Assembly: GCA_024224295.1 (NCBI GenBank)
Contig: JAAENN010000255.1
Span: 30,070-94,069, forward strand
Reading direction: 5' to 3'
DNA length: 64,000 nucleotides
DNA from: Shimia sp.
GTDB taxonomy: Bacteria > Pseudomonadota > Alphaproteobacteria > Rhodobacterales > Rhodobacteraceae
The notes beneath the pieces are model-generated. The model was given only the letters and a program-made list of their open reading frames with translations, was not told the origin of the DNA and did not search any database. The stretch's first letter is position 1, and every line of letters starts with the position of its first letter. The position numbers and the translations under genes are program-made. Positions 8,359-16,861 of the stretch are shown one piece after another.

Positions 8359-9435
8359 ATGGCGAATTTTGAAACCCAAGTGCGTGAGTCTCAGGCGCAA
8401 GTGGCCGAAGCACAAAGCAAGATTGCCGAGCTGACCGGGCGCATCGATGCGGCACGGGCGAAGATGAAAACCGGCGATGATGTTGCGATTGATATTGAGA
8501 ACGCGACGCTGGACGATGTGCACGCGCATACGGATGTGATGAACGCCAATATCGCTGAGCTGATCATGGGGCTGGATGACGTGACATCCGCCTTCTCCAA
8601 AGACTTCGATCAGATGCGGGATAAGACCGGTTGGGAAGCTTTTGTTGGTGTGTTCAGCCGTGGCAAATCTGACTCCATGCGCGCCGAGCGGATCAAAACC
8701 GCAAACATTGATGACAAGCTGCAGGACCTGATTGCCAAATCCGACGTGATCACCAAGCTGTTGGAGGGCCAGCTGACCGTGCTCGAAGAGCAGAAGCTCA
8801 AGGTCGAGCAAAACCTGACCGAGACCCTAGATGAGCGCGAGTTCACTGTTGGCGAGCTGGAAAGCCTGCGCGCCGAGATTTTGGGCATGGATCCCAAGAT
8901 CATCGAGATCGAAAACAAGATTGCGGTGGAGCAGGACGCGGCGGCGCGGACCAAGCTTGAGACTGAGCTGGCGGACCTGAACAAAGCCTACAACGATTTG
9001 GTGCAGCAGGAGCAGGTGAAACTGTCCAAGAGCCAGACACTGGAGCGTTATATCGAGAAGGGCAAGACCTGGGTCGACTCGCTGCAGAACCAGGCGGCGA
9101 CGCAGATGGTGCTGATCAACAAGCTGCAAACAGACACCAAGCAGCGCGTGGTGCTCTACGATGCGCTGACCAAATCGTTGAAGACCGCACAGCAGCAGGA
9201 CATCGCTCACCGGATCAACGAGATTGGTGTGGAAACCGACAAAGAGGCACAGGCGTCAATGGCGGCGATTGGCACGGCGACCAATCAGAAAATGGCCGAC
9301 ATGATGGAAGCCCACGAGGAGCATATGGTGTTTGCACGCGATGTGTTGGAAGCGAAGGCCAAGGCGGATGAACGCTTTGCCCGGCGGTTCCAGAAGATTG
9401 TCGAGAAGCACGACAAGAACCTATATGGGGCGTAA
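8359..9435 (+). CDS. Long coiled-coil protein, first gene of uncharacterised cluster
   Basis: 358 residues, almost wholly helical and charged, with heptad-rich stretches at about residues 5-40, 110-250 and 300-350 and no signal peptide or membrane segment. The composition recalls cytoplasmic scaffold proteins such as PspA or TelA, but no signature of either family was found, so no function is assigned. A well-spaced start follows ATAGGGAGTG. Codon use is GC-rich. As the leading gene, probably cotranscribed with an AAA+ ATPase and membrane proteins, it may be the structural or substrate component of the system. Confidence 0.85.
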   Translation: MANFETQVRESQAQVAEAQSKIAELTGRIDAARAKMKTGDDVAIDIENATLDDVHAHTDVMNANIAELIMGLDDVTSAFSKDFDQMRDKTGWEAFVGVFSRGKSDSMRAERIKTANIDDKLQDLIAKSDVITKLLEGQLTVLEEQKLKVEQNLTETLDEREFTVGELESLRAEILGMDPKIIEIENKIAVEQDAAARTKLETELADLNKAYNDLVQQEQVKLSKSQTLERYIEKGKTWVDSLQNQAATQMVLINKLQTDTKQRVVLYDALTKSLKTAQQQDIAHRINEIGVETDKEAQASMAAIGTATNQKMADMMEAHEEHMVFARDVLEAKAKADERFARRFQKIVEKHDKNLYGA

Positions 9436-9447
9436 GGCAATTTGATT

Positions 9448-9819
9448 GTGTCTCGTGTCTTCCTAAGGTGGGGAACTCTGGCAGCAATCATTGGGCTTGT
9501 CATGGCGGTTTATGGGCTGCTTTCGGGGGAGTTCTCGATTGCGCAGCTGGGTGAGCGAGCCCCTATTCAGCTTACCGGTAACTCAACACGAAATGGCCAG
9601 TTGTTCTTTGCTCTCATAATTTCTGTACAGTTCCTTATTGGGGGCATCTTTGGAATTTTGGGTCGGGCTAACATGTTGAGAATTTGGTGCGATCCCCAGA
9701 TTTGGGACCGTTTGAAGCAGAGTAAGTGGCGCCTGTTCATGAATGGAAATTCCTATCGCTTGATGGTTTGGCTGCTTGATTTGCCGCCAGTTCCGAAGCC
9801 AGAGCAGGCTAAACACTAA
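9448..9819 (+). CDS. Small two-helix membrane protein, AT-richer interstitial gene
   Basis: About 123 residues with two hydrophobic helices (LAAIIGLVMAVYGLLSG and LFFALIISVQFLIGGIFGIL) and a basic C-terminal tail (QIWDRLKQSKWRLFMNG). The start is uncertain: gtg at 9448 lies ten bases after AAGG, while ttg at 9442 lies four bases after it. The gene begins about a dozen bases after the coiled-coil gene. Base and codon use are more AT-rich than in its large neighbours. The family is not recognised. Confidence 0.65.
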   Translation: MSRVFLRWGTLAAIIGLVMAVYGLLSGEFSIAQLGERAPIQLTGNSTRNGQLFFALIISVQFLIGGIFGILGRANMLRIWCDPQIWDRLKQSKWRLFMNGNSYRLMVWLLDLPPVPKPEQAKH

Positions 9820-9910
9820 TGTCACTGGTGTTAGGCGAACAGGGCAAATTGGAACGGGGTTTTCTTTATGAGGAATTGGTTTTGACATGTGAATTCAACA
9901 TAGGAGAGCG

Positions 9911-9929
9911 CCCGCCCTGGGGGGGCGGG
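9911..9929. repeat. GC-rich palindrome between small membrane-protein genes
   Basis: CCCGCCC (9911-9917) pairs with GGGCGGG (9923-9929) over a five-base loop. It stands out as a GC-only patch inside an AT-richer stretch and resembles the other intergenic palindromes in the window (14181-14317, 56859-56875, 63011-63027). Confidence 0.5.
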
Positions 9930-9983
9930 GTCGGACGCGATCCGTGACACTGCGTGTCTCGGGATTGCAATGGGGCTGACAAA

Positions 9984-10295
9984 ATGAAGCATGCGACAAA
10001 AATGGCGATTTTCACCCCCGGAGTTCTGGTTGCGGGCGGTCTGCTAGAGGCAATGGTCGACGCTAGCTTTGATTTGCGGGCGTTGTGGCAGCTATTCGGC
10101 CTAGCCGAGATTCTATACATTTCTGTGCTTGGCGGGCTTGGCGGCTATTTCTTCGTTGGCAAATTGGGTCCAAGCCTCTTTCAAATAGTGTTATTCAGTT
10201 TACCACACGAAAAGAGAACGCAGGCGCTTCGAGGTGCAAGTAGCTTCTCTTTAAGTTTGTTGGGGCTGGATAGATTTGGCAACAAACTGCCTTGA
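9984..10295 (+). CDS. Small membrane protein, unrecognised
   Basis: 103 residues beginning MKHATKMAIFTPGVLVAGGLLEAMV, with a second hydrophobic stretch EILYISVLGGLGGYFFVGKLG and a basic tail. A frame ten codons longer is open, but the ATG at 9984 gives a normal N-terminus. The ribosome site (GGGGCTGAC) is modest. Like the preceding gene it is AT-richer than the cluster core and may be a later insertion. No function can be assigned. Confidence 0.55.
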   Translation: MKHATKMAIFTPGVLVAGGLLEAMVDASFDLRALWQLFGLAEILYISVLGGLGGYFFVGKLGPSLFQIVLFSLPHEKRTQALRGASSFSLSLLGLDRFGNKLP

Positions 10296-10320
10296 ACGCG
10301 CATTGGTATGATGAACTGAT

Positions 10321-11448
10321 ATGACCAACTCCAATCCTCACCAAGACCACACCGCTCTGATGGAGACCCGCGCGTCGCGGCGGTATTTCCAGAAGTTTGA
10401 GCGTATCACCGAGCATCTGACACAGGTGGCGGCGGCGCGGGCGGCTGAGGGGGCGATTGGCGACAATGAGGTGGAAATCCTCACGCGCTATCTGGCGGCG
10501 ATTGGCTACACCTTCAAAGCGCTGAGCATGAAGTATTTGTTGGTGGGGCGTTCGACCGGGCAGTTTTTTGGCAGTCTCGCGATGGATGCGGTGGAGAGCG
10601 GTTTTCCGGTGTTCAACGAGCTGTTGGTGATGGCCAATGACGCGCAGCAAGCGGAAAGCCATTTGCGCAATATGCCAAGCGCGGAACAGCTCAAGGACGA
10701 CATGCTGCGCAGCATCGTTGGTGATCAGGAGATTCCGACGAAGCTGCAATTCGCGTTGAGCCAGCGGCTTTATTATGAGGAGCTGCTGAAAGGTGAGCTG
10801 TTCTGGGCGCAGAACCATCCGGAGGTGCGCTGGCAGGGCAATCTGTCGGAACGGCGGCGCCAGTATTTGGTGCATTGGGCGGTCTATGACAGTCAGGTGA
10901 ACCTGCCGACGATCTACCTGATGGACCTTGAGGACACCGGGCGCCGTGCCTTGCCCAAGGACGAGCGGCGCTGGCCAGAGGTTCAGGCACATCTGATGGC
11001 GCAGGCGGTGGGCGGTTTAAAGCTGGTGACCATTGCCAAAGGCTTTGATGAGAGCTTTGACGATCTGCATCCCAAGCGGCTGCGGCGAATCCACGTGGGG
11101 CCGATGTACTCGAGTGCATTTACCAAGCAAACCGGGCCGATCCGCGAAGTCCTGGAAGCCGCACGAGCGCCGGACGGTGAAGATTGGACGCTGGCTTGGA
11201 CCACTGAGGATTTGGTGAGCGAGCGCGTCACCGATGAACGGTCTGGCTGGTTTGGCACGGTGGAGCGCGAAGTCTTTGCGCTGGATCCGTTTTCCGGGCG
11301 CGGCGTGGACACAGGCGCAACCAGCATGGAGCGTTCGATCATTCTGCCACAGCGGCCGTTCCAGGCGCTGGAAGAGCTGAACCCACCGGGGTTTGGCAAT
11401 GTGACGAAGTATGTGGTGAGCCCGCAGGGCCGGGTGTTGCGGTATTGA
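10321..11448 (+). CDS. Uncharacterised soluble protein of the coiled-coil/AAA+ cluster
   Basis: 375 residues, mostly polar, with no signal peptide and no membrane helix. The N-terminal half is helical (RASRRYFQKFERITEHLTQVAAARAAEG), and the C-terminal half mixes strands and acidic segments (LAWTTEDLVSERV, GTVEREVFALDPFSG). No known domain was recognised. GC-rich codon use matches the ATPase and DUF6638-like genes, so it belongs to the cluster core. The next small gene begins within about a dozen bases of its stop. Confidence 0.8.
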   Translation: MTNSNPHQDHTALMETRASRRYFQKFERITEHLTQVAAARAAEGAIGDNEVEILTRYLAAIGYTFKALSMKYLLVGRSTGQFFGSLAMDAVESGFPVFNELLVMANDAQQAESHLRNMPSAEQLKDDMLRSIVGDQEIPTKLQFALSQRLYYEELLKGELFWAQNHPEVRWQGNLSERRRQYLVHWAVYDSQVNLPTIYLMDLEDTGRRALPKDERRWPEVQAHLMAQAVGGLKLVTIAKGFDESFDDLHPKRLRRIHVGPMYSSAFTKQTGPIREVLEAARAPDGEDWTLAWTTEDLVSERVTDERSGWFGTVEREVFALDPFSGRGVDTGATSMERSIILPQRPFQALEELNPPGFGNVTKYVVSPQGRVLRY

Positions 11449-11459
11449 GTGGAAACGGA

Positions 11460-11828
11460 ATGAATTGGTTTCTAAAATTTCTCGCCATAGTCACATTATT
11501 CGGTTGCGCAAAAATTCCGGAAGCGGACGAACAATGGGCGAACCAAAATGTACCCCTAGGTGGTGAACGAATAGATGTCGAAGATCGCTTGATTCATCGA
11601 GGTTTTGGTTTCAGCGACTATGGTTACCGTCCTGAGAGTTCAGCCCGCGAACCATTTGGATCTGTTGGCTTCGTTGCGGCACATTCCGCTGCACCTAGCG
11701 CCCCTCAATGTTATGCCAAGCCTTACTCTCGGTTGATAGCATCGGGGGACCGATTGATTTGTGTAAGTTATTCTAAAACCGGCGAAGTTCTTTGGCGAGG
11801 GGTCGGGTGGTTTGGAGCGAGTTTGTAA
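11460..11828 (+). CDS. Small putative lipoprotein
   Basis: 122 residues. MNWFLKFLAIVTLFGCAK is a short signal peptide with a lipobox ending in Cys, so the mature protein should be lipid-anchored in the envelope. The remainder is polar, with three further Cys residues, and belongs to no recognised family. GGAAACGGA precedes this ATG; a gtg overlapping the previous stop at 11445 is an alternative. The gene is AT-richer than its neighbours and lies between two GC-rich core genes. Confidence 0.6.
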   Translation: MNWFLKFLAIVTLFGCAKIPEADEQWANQNVPLGGERIDVEDRLIHRGFGFSDYGYRPESSAREPFGSVGFVAAHSAAPSAPQCYAKPYSRLIASGDRLICVSYSKTGEVLWRGVGWFGASL

Positions 11829-11844
11829 TGAAAGGTCGAAATGA

Positions 11845-13785
11845 ATGAGCCTGACAAGTGATCAGATGGAGCTGCGCGAAGAGGATATTCGCAAGCATTA
11901 TGACGCGGCTGTGGGAATGCTTGATGGCTTTGATCACACGCCGCGGATTGCCAAAGGCAAAGACCCTGTGGCCGCGCCGGAACGCTCTAGCGGGATTGGC
12001 ACGCGGCGGCGGTTTCGCAGCACCACGCCGGGGTTGGTGACACGCTCAACCGCGCGGCCGGAAGGTGTGCATCTGGTGGAGCGTATCGAGGGTGCAGGTG
12101 GGGAAGATCCGCTGGTGTCGCCGGTGCAGGCCAATGTGCTGCATGGGATGCGGCGCGCGTTGGCGATTGCTTTGGCCGTGGGGGAGAATTTCGCAGAGGC
12201 GTCAGGCTTGGCGGCGTTGAAGCGGGAAAATCTCGCCGGGGCACTGGGTGCCGATAAGAAGGCCGCGTTCTCAGAACTCTTGGCGGCAGAGGCTTTAGCG
12301 GTTGCCTATGTTTTTGCCAATGCGACCTCGTTCCTGCTGGCGCCTTTGTTGGGCGAGACGCAGGTTGAGGTGGGCGAGGTTGAAGAGGTTTTGACCGACA
12401 ATGCGCAGCTGGCGTTGCATGGCGCGTTGTGGGAGCTGGATCAGGACATCGCCGCGTTGGTCAGCGATGAAGATCGGCTGGTTTCCTGTGTTTGTGCCTT
12501 TGCCGAGCAGTTGATGGAGAAGGTCGCGTTGCGGGCGCAGAACGCGCCGCAGCTGGGCGCTTTTGTGGGCGCGAGCTGGAAGGTAGAGGCCGATGAGCTG
12601 ACGATCAATGGGTTCACACCCGCGCGGGCGGCGAAGGGCTCTACGCTGACCATGAGTTTCAAAAAGCCCAATGAGGTGGTGGGCAACCACATTGCCAAAT
12701 ACCAGGCAATGAAATTGGCCAAAATGTTGATGGCTTATGACTTTGATCGGCGGCTCAATCCGTTTGCGGAGCTGGGTGGGTTCATTTTTACCTTCATGGG
12801 TGACGGCGCGCCGGGCACCGGGAAAACCACGCTCATTCAGATGATGGCCGGGTTGATCAACGACTATTGTCAGGTTGCCGGATACGCCTTCCGCTATCAG
12901 AACTTTGGCATCGACAATATCGACAGCTATCAGGGCAAATCGGGGCAGAATGCCAAGGCTTTTGTGCAGAATGTGCTGGACCCGCAGGTGATAGGTTTTG
13001 GCACGATTGATGACATCGACCAAATTGCGGGCAAACGTGGGGATCGGCAGAGTTCTGCCGGGCAACAGGAGGTCACAGCGGTGTTTATGGAGGCCTTTGC
13101 AGGCGCCAACACCGTGGTGCGCGGGAATTGTACATTTGGCATGTTCTCGAACTATCCGGAGAATGTGGATGATGCCTTGCGCCAGCGGGCCGGGGCACGG
13201 TTTCTGGTGGATGGGCCGCAAACACAAGAGGATTACATCGACATCCTTGCGCTGTTGATGGGCAAGAACCATGACATTGCGCTGGGCGATCACGAGCTGT
13301 TTGAGGCGCAGGCCATTCAAAAGGCTGTGGCGGCAAGCTTTGAGAGCCATTCCCGGCCCCATGAGCCGGGGTTGTTGAACGTGTTTGACAAGGTGCATGG
13401 GCAGGTGGGCGCGTTGGACACAATTGCCAAGATGGGCACGTACCTAAAGGCCATTCAGGAGGCTGATCCGCGCTTTACCGGTCGTGCGATCAAGAACATC
13501 ACCGACGCCGTGAAAGTGCGGGCGATGGATTTTGAATTGCCGGATGAATGGATGGAGCAGCCGGAGTTATTCTTGCAGAAAGACTACGACACCAAGAAGG
13601 CGATGATAAACGAACTGCGGGTGCCGACCACCACCGACATGGTGGTGCAGGAAATCAACCGCTATGCCGATAGCGAGTTCCGCTATGCCGACAAATCCGA
13701 TGAGGTCGCGATCTCCAATATGGTGCGCGACATGCAGCGGTCCGAGGCGGCGAAGCGGCGGTATCTGGAGGGCAAAACCTCGTGA
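11845..13785 (+). CDS. AAA+ ATPase, motor of the uncharacterised cluster
   Basis: 646 residues. After an unrecognised N-terminal region of about 300 residues comes a complete AAA+ core. Walker A is GDGAPGTGKTT near residue 320. Walker B is GFGTIDDIDQI near 385. A sensor-1 Asn is in MFSNYPENV near 433, with arginine-finger-like DALRQRAGARF just after. A helical lid follows (FTGRAIKNITDAVKVRAMDF). With no membrane segment it should act in the cytoplasm, probably as a ring that remodels a partner such as the coiled-coil protein. The stop overlaps the gtg of the next membrane-protein gene by four bases, which implies coupled translation. Confidence 0.88.
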   Translation: MSLTSDQMELREEDIRKHYDAAVGMLDGFDHTPRIAKGKDPVAAPERSSGIGTRRRFRSTTPGLVTRSTARPEGVHLVERIEGAGGEDPLVSPVQANVLHGMRRALAIALAVGENFAEASGLAALKRENLAGALGADKKAAFSELLAAEALAVAYVFANATSFLLAPLLGETQVEVGEVEEVLTDNAQLALHGALWELDQDIAALVSDEDRLVSCVCAFAEQLMEKVALRAQNAPQLGAFVGASWKVEADELTINGFTPARAAKGSTLTMSFKKPNEVVGNHIAKYQAMKLAKMLMAYDFDRRLNPFAELGGFIFTFMGDGAPGTGKTTLIQMMAGLINDYCQVAGYAFRYQNFGIDNIDSYQGKSGQNAKAFVQNVLDPQVIGFGTIDDIDQIAGKRGDRQSSAGQQEVTAVFMEAFAGANTVVRGNCTFGMFSNYPENVDDALRQRAGARFLVDGPQTQEDYIDILALLMGKNHDIALGDHELFEAQAIQKAVAASFESHSRPHEPGLLNVFDKVHGQVGALDTIAKMGTYLKAIQEADPRFTGRAIKNITDAVKVRAMDFELPDEWMEQPELFLQKDYDTKKAMINELRVPTTTDMVVQEINRYADSEFRYADKSDEVAISNMVRDMQRSEAAKRRYLEGKTS

Positions 13786-14162
13786 TCGTGCTCGACAGCA
13801 TTGGGTTTGTGAACACGGGACTGCCGTTGATTATGCTTGGTGTACTTGCCGTGCTGATCCCGCGGTTTGTGATTGATCGGGCGACACGGTCGCATGGCGA
13901 CGTGTTTCGCGGGATCTGCAGGACAGTGATGTTTTTGCTGAGCGTCGGCTTTTTGATGTCGTACGTGTTGACCTACACACGTGGCGTGCACGCCTTGGCG
14001 CTTGGGGCCTCGCCAGAGCTTGGAACAGCCTTTTGGATGCATCTGCGGCTGTCGTTGATGGCGGCAATTGTTTGGGCACCAATCTTGGCGCTGGTGTGGT
14101 TTGGTAAAGCGCAGGGCGTGGAAGCGCGGCGCGGGCAGGATATTGCGGCGGGGAAGCGGTGA
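13782..14162 (+). CDS. Membrane protein coupled to the AAA+ ATPase gene
   Basis: 126 residues with three hydrophobic segments: LPLIMLGVLAVLIPRFVI, VMFLLSVGFLMSYVLTY and MAAIVWAPILALVWF. The gtg start overlaps the ATPase stop (GTGA), a classical coupling arrangement, so the product is a good candidate for the membrane partner of the ATPase. GC-rich codon use matches the cluster core. No family was recognised. Confidence 0.75.
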   Translation: MIVLDSIGFVNTGLPLIMLGVLAVLIPRFVIDRATRSHGDVFRGICRTVMFLLSVGFLMSYVLTYTRGVHALALGASPELGTAFWMHLRLSLMAAIVWAPILALVWFGKAQGVEARRGQDIAAGKR

Positions 14163-14355
14163 TGCTGGCGATGAGGACCGCGCCCGACCTGGTGGGCGCT
14201 TTGAATTGGTTCGGAGTTGGTGCTTTGGTGCAAGGAGCGCAGGTGTTGGTGTGTGTGGCTGACGGTGCAAACGCGCCCTCCGGGGGGAGGTCGGGTGCGG
14301 CCCGGCTTGAGGCCGGGTCGATTGCATTCATGGCTGCAGACAAAGGTTTCGCAGT
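14163..14355. repeat. Intergenic palindrome patch inside the cluster
   Basis: Three palindromes follow each other: GCGCCC/GGGCGC (14181-14200), CCTC/GAGG near 14277-14289, and CCCGGC/GCCGGG (14301-14317). A 66-codon frame (14159-14359) runs through the palindromes and overlaps both neighbouring genes; it is judged non-coding. The patch ends at an AT-rich gene, so it may mark an insertion boundary. Confidence 0.45.
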
Positions 14356-15219
14356 ATGATCGATGCCGAAAAAAGAAAGAGCAAATCCTTTTGGCGAATA
14401 GGCAATCCGATCATGTGGGCGTGTACCGCGACCACAGTGTTTGTCGGCCTAATTGTTTGGTTCGGGATGGCCGAAACCTGCAATATTGACCTTTTCCCAA
14501 AAGGCGATTGTCCTCCAAAATGGCGACACCTTCGTGCTGCCCCGTTTAACGAGGTCGGAGATACACTGGCCGGGATTGCAGGTGTTCTTGCTTTCATCTG
14601 GCTAATCGCGACGGTTTTGCTGCAATCCATCGAATTGGGGGAACAGCGAAAAGTGCTTGCATTGCAAAAAGAAGAAATGGAGGAGCAGAGAAAAGCCACC
14701 CAAGACATGGCGCGATCTATGTCGGCTCAAGCGAAGGTTTTTGAAGATGAGATGAAACATAGCGACCAAGTTTCTGCTCGTGAGGAATTCTCTGAATTAG
14801 TGTTATCGACGCTACAGTTAACAGAGAACTGTGCTGCCAGTTGGCGAATAAGGCGCAAAGCACAGGTTGGTTACAACGAGGTGGAGCTCGACTTGTTTCA
14901 GGACTACTACAACGACGTTAGGGAAGATCGAGGAAGGCTACCGACGTTTGATGATGCTTTGGATGTATTTCCTTCGATGAACAATGAGGTCGAATGCGTG
15001 GTAAGAGACGCAAGTTCAAAGGCGTTTAATATCGTCAAGCGGCCCCTAAAAAGCAGCTTCCCGGCAAATCTTCTTTTGAAAGCACAACTTGCTTGCGCCT
15101 TAATTCCTCGTTTGAGTCCAGCTGATGTCGAGAAAATCGATCGATCTGAGTTGGCGGAGCTGGCTAACAACCTTCAAGTTGCTGAAAACGCAAAGATTTG
15201 GGCGGAGGATGAAGTATGA
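14356..15219 (+). CDS. Membrane-anchored coiled-coil protein, AT-richer interstitial gene
   Basis: 287 residues. Two hydrophobic helices (IMWACTATTVFVGLIVWFGM, and LAGIAGVLAFIWLIATVLL near residues 72-90) flank a short loop with two Cys. They are followed by a coiled coil (LGEQRKVLALQKEEMEEQRKA, continuing to about residue 140) and a mixed C-terminal domain. A 60-base sample at 14701-14760 counts 27 G+C, against 37 in a sample at 12601-12660 of the ATPase gene. Despite the foreign look, its stop overlaps the next start (ATGA at 15216), so it is embedded in the operon. Function unknown. Confidence 0.75.
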   Translation: MIDAEKRKSKSFWRIGNPIMWACTATTVFVGLIVWFGMAETCNIDLFPKGDCPPKWRHLRAAPFNEVGDTLAGIAGVLAFIWLIATVLLQSIELGEQRKVLALQKEEMEEQRKATQDMARSMSAQAKVFEDEMKHSDQVSAREEFSELVLSTLQLTENCAASWRIRRKAQVGYNEVELDLFQDYYNDVREDRGRLPTFDDALDVFPSMNNEVECVVRDASSKAFNIVKRPLKSSFPANLLLKAQLACALIPRLSPADVEKIDRSELAELANNLQVAENAKIWAEDEV

Positions 15220-16571
15220 AACGTCTCATTGAACGCGGCTTGATGTTTGGCAACCTGATTGAAGTGGTCTCGCCGGTTTTAGTGGAGCGTTACAATCGTG
15301 CGCTGAAACATCTGACGGGCAAGACCACCAATCTCACCGATTTTCACATCGATATCTCGGGCTATTCGCCGGAGATTGGCGATGAGCTGAACGACCACCT
15401 CTACCTCAACCACGGGGGCTGCAACCGGCAGTTCATCCTGCTGACCACGGATCAGAAATCCGCGCCGTTGTTGAACATTAAGTTTTCCACCAGCCGCGAT
15501 ATCCTGCGGCATTTCATTGAGGAAAACGAGCCGCAGCTGTTTGCCCTGACCGCGCGGGATGCCGTCGCAGGCGAGTTGGTGAACTCGGTGTTTTCTGTGA
15601 GCCAGCCCAGCAAGCTGATGGACATTCGTAAGGTCACGATTGAGGCGGACACGACTGAAGGCACGCTGCGCGACGCGGAGAAGCTGGGCGAACTGGCGGA
15701 TCGGTTCAAGCAGGAGGAAGACGGCTGGTTTGATGATGTGCTTATCGCGGACATGATCACGCTCGCGAAACGCACTGGCGACGTGACGCGCAATCCGGTG
15801 ACGCTCAAACACATGGCGTTTGATCAGCAGGATTACTGGACCGCGCATTTTGGCGGGGTCTACTTGTTCCGAGGATTGGCGCATCCAGCGGTGATCACGG
15901 CGGGCGACAAGGCCGAGCTGGGCAAGCTGCCGATCAAATACACGTTTGATTTCAAAGACCGAAATCAGATTGCGAAGTTTCTGGACTACAATGATCTGGC
16001 CGAGCCAATTGTGAAGGCGCGGGGCGTGGATGGCGCGGCCATTCTGCGCCAAAAGATGGATTTCATAGTGGTTGATGCGGCGCAGGAAGCGGGGGTGGAC
16101 CTAACGGGCGCGACGCGCAGTGACATTCGCCGATTGGCGCGTAATCATGCAGAGCAATTGCCACCAGAATACCATGAGCTGCGCAAGATGGTGGATTGGG
16201 CGGAAAGCGATGGCAAATGGCCGAAGATCACCAGCGATCATCCGGCGTATTTCTATACGCTGCGGGCCACGGACACGGATCAGCGCGATCTGGTGAATAT
16301 GCTGCTGTCAGAGCTGGCGCCAAAGGATATTCGACAGCTGTTTATTTGCCATAAGGAAGTGTTTTATCGCCTCTATCAAGGCTGGTCGGAGACCAAGAAG
16401 AGCTTTGTGGCGGATTTCTTGGAGCGAGAGTATCAGGTCGACAAAGTGGGCGCGCGCGAGGCGTTGTTTGGCTTTGATGCGCCGCTGGAGATGCCCCGTG
16501 TGACGCGACGGGCGTCTGAGGATATGATATCGCGGGTTGGTCCGTGGGGCGCAGTCAAATCGGGACGGTGA
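15216..16571 (+). CDS. DUF6638-like protein, core of the uncharacterised cluster
   Basis: 451 residues, soluble, with no signal peptide. It begins MKRLIERGLMFGNLIEVVSPVLVERYNRALKHLTGK and contains DFHIDISGYSPEIGDEL and HPAYFYTLRATDTDQRDLVNMLLSEL. I recall such proteins from Rhodobacteraceae genomes under DUF6638, but this is from memory and the function is unknown. GC-rich, in the core style of the cluster. Translation is probably coupled to the upstream membrane coiled-coil gene by a four-base overlap. Confidence 0.75.
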   Translation: MKRLIERGLMFGNLIEVVSPVLVERYNRALKHLTGKTTNLTDFHIDISGYSPEIGDELNDHLYLNHGGCNRQFILLTTDQKSAPLLNIKFSTSRDILRHFIEENEPQLFALTARDAVAGELVNSVFSVSQPSKLMDIRKVTIEADTTEGTLRDAEKLGELADRFKQEEDGWFDDVLIADMITLAKRTGDVTRNPVTLKHMAFDQQDYWTAHFGGVYLFRGLAHPAVITAGDKAELGKLPIKYTFDFKDRNQIAKFLDYNDLAEPIVKARGVDGAAILRQKMDFIVVDAAQEAGVDLTGATRSDIRRLARNHAEQLPPEYHELRKMVDWAESDGKWPKITSDHPAYFYTLRATDTDQRDLVNMLLSELAPKDIRQLFICHKEVFYRLYQGWSETKKSFVADFLEREYQVDKVGAREALFGFDAPLEMPRVTRRASEDMISRVGPWGAVKSGR

Positions 16572-16582
16572 GGAGGTAGAGC

Positions 16583-16849
16583 ATGTTTGCATTGGCGAGA
16601 TTGTCGGTTGTGGGCTTTGTTGTGCTCACCATCATCTATGTCTGTCTGTCACTTTATTCGCGCTCCAAACGGCGCGACAAGTTAGAGGCAGAGTGGGACA
16701 GTGAAGGCATGAGCGGTGATCGGGATGCCTTTATTGAGCAAGGGCTGCAAGACTATGATGGCTCTTTGCGTCGCAAATTGATCTGGGGTGTCTATATCAT
16801 TCCCGTGACCATCGTGATCGCTTTGATCTACTTTATGAATTTCCACTAG
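16583..16849 (+). CDS. Small two-helix membrane protein
   Basis: 88 residues with one hydrophobic helix at each end (LSVVGFVVLTIIYVCLSLY and LIWGVYIIPVTIVIALIYFMNF) and a charged middle (SKRRDKLEAEWDSEGMSGDRDAF). A strong ribosome site, AGGAGGT, lies seven bases before the ATG. It sits between the DUF6638-like and DUF1523-like genes with gaps of about 12 bases, so it is surely cotranscribed. Function unknown. Confidence 0.8.
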   Translation: MFALARLSVVGFVVLTIIYVCLSLYSRSKRRDKLEAEWDSEGMSGDRDAFIEQGLQDYDGSLRRKLIWGVYIIPVTIVIALIYFMNFH

Positions 16850-16861
16850 GGGGACCAAGGA

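Noticed and set aside
14159..14359. Small 66-codon gene between membrane-protein genes
   Set aside because: The frame runs through palindromes, overlaps both neighbours and has no protein-like features.
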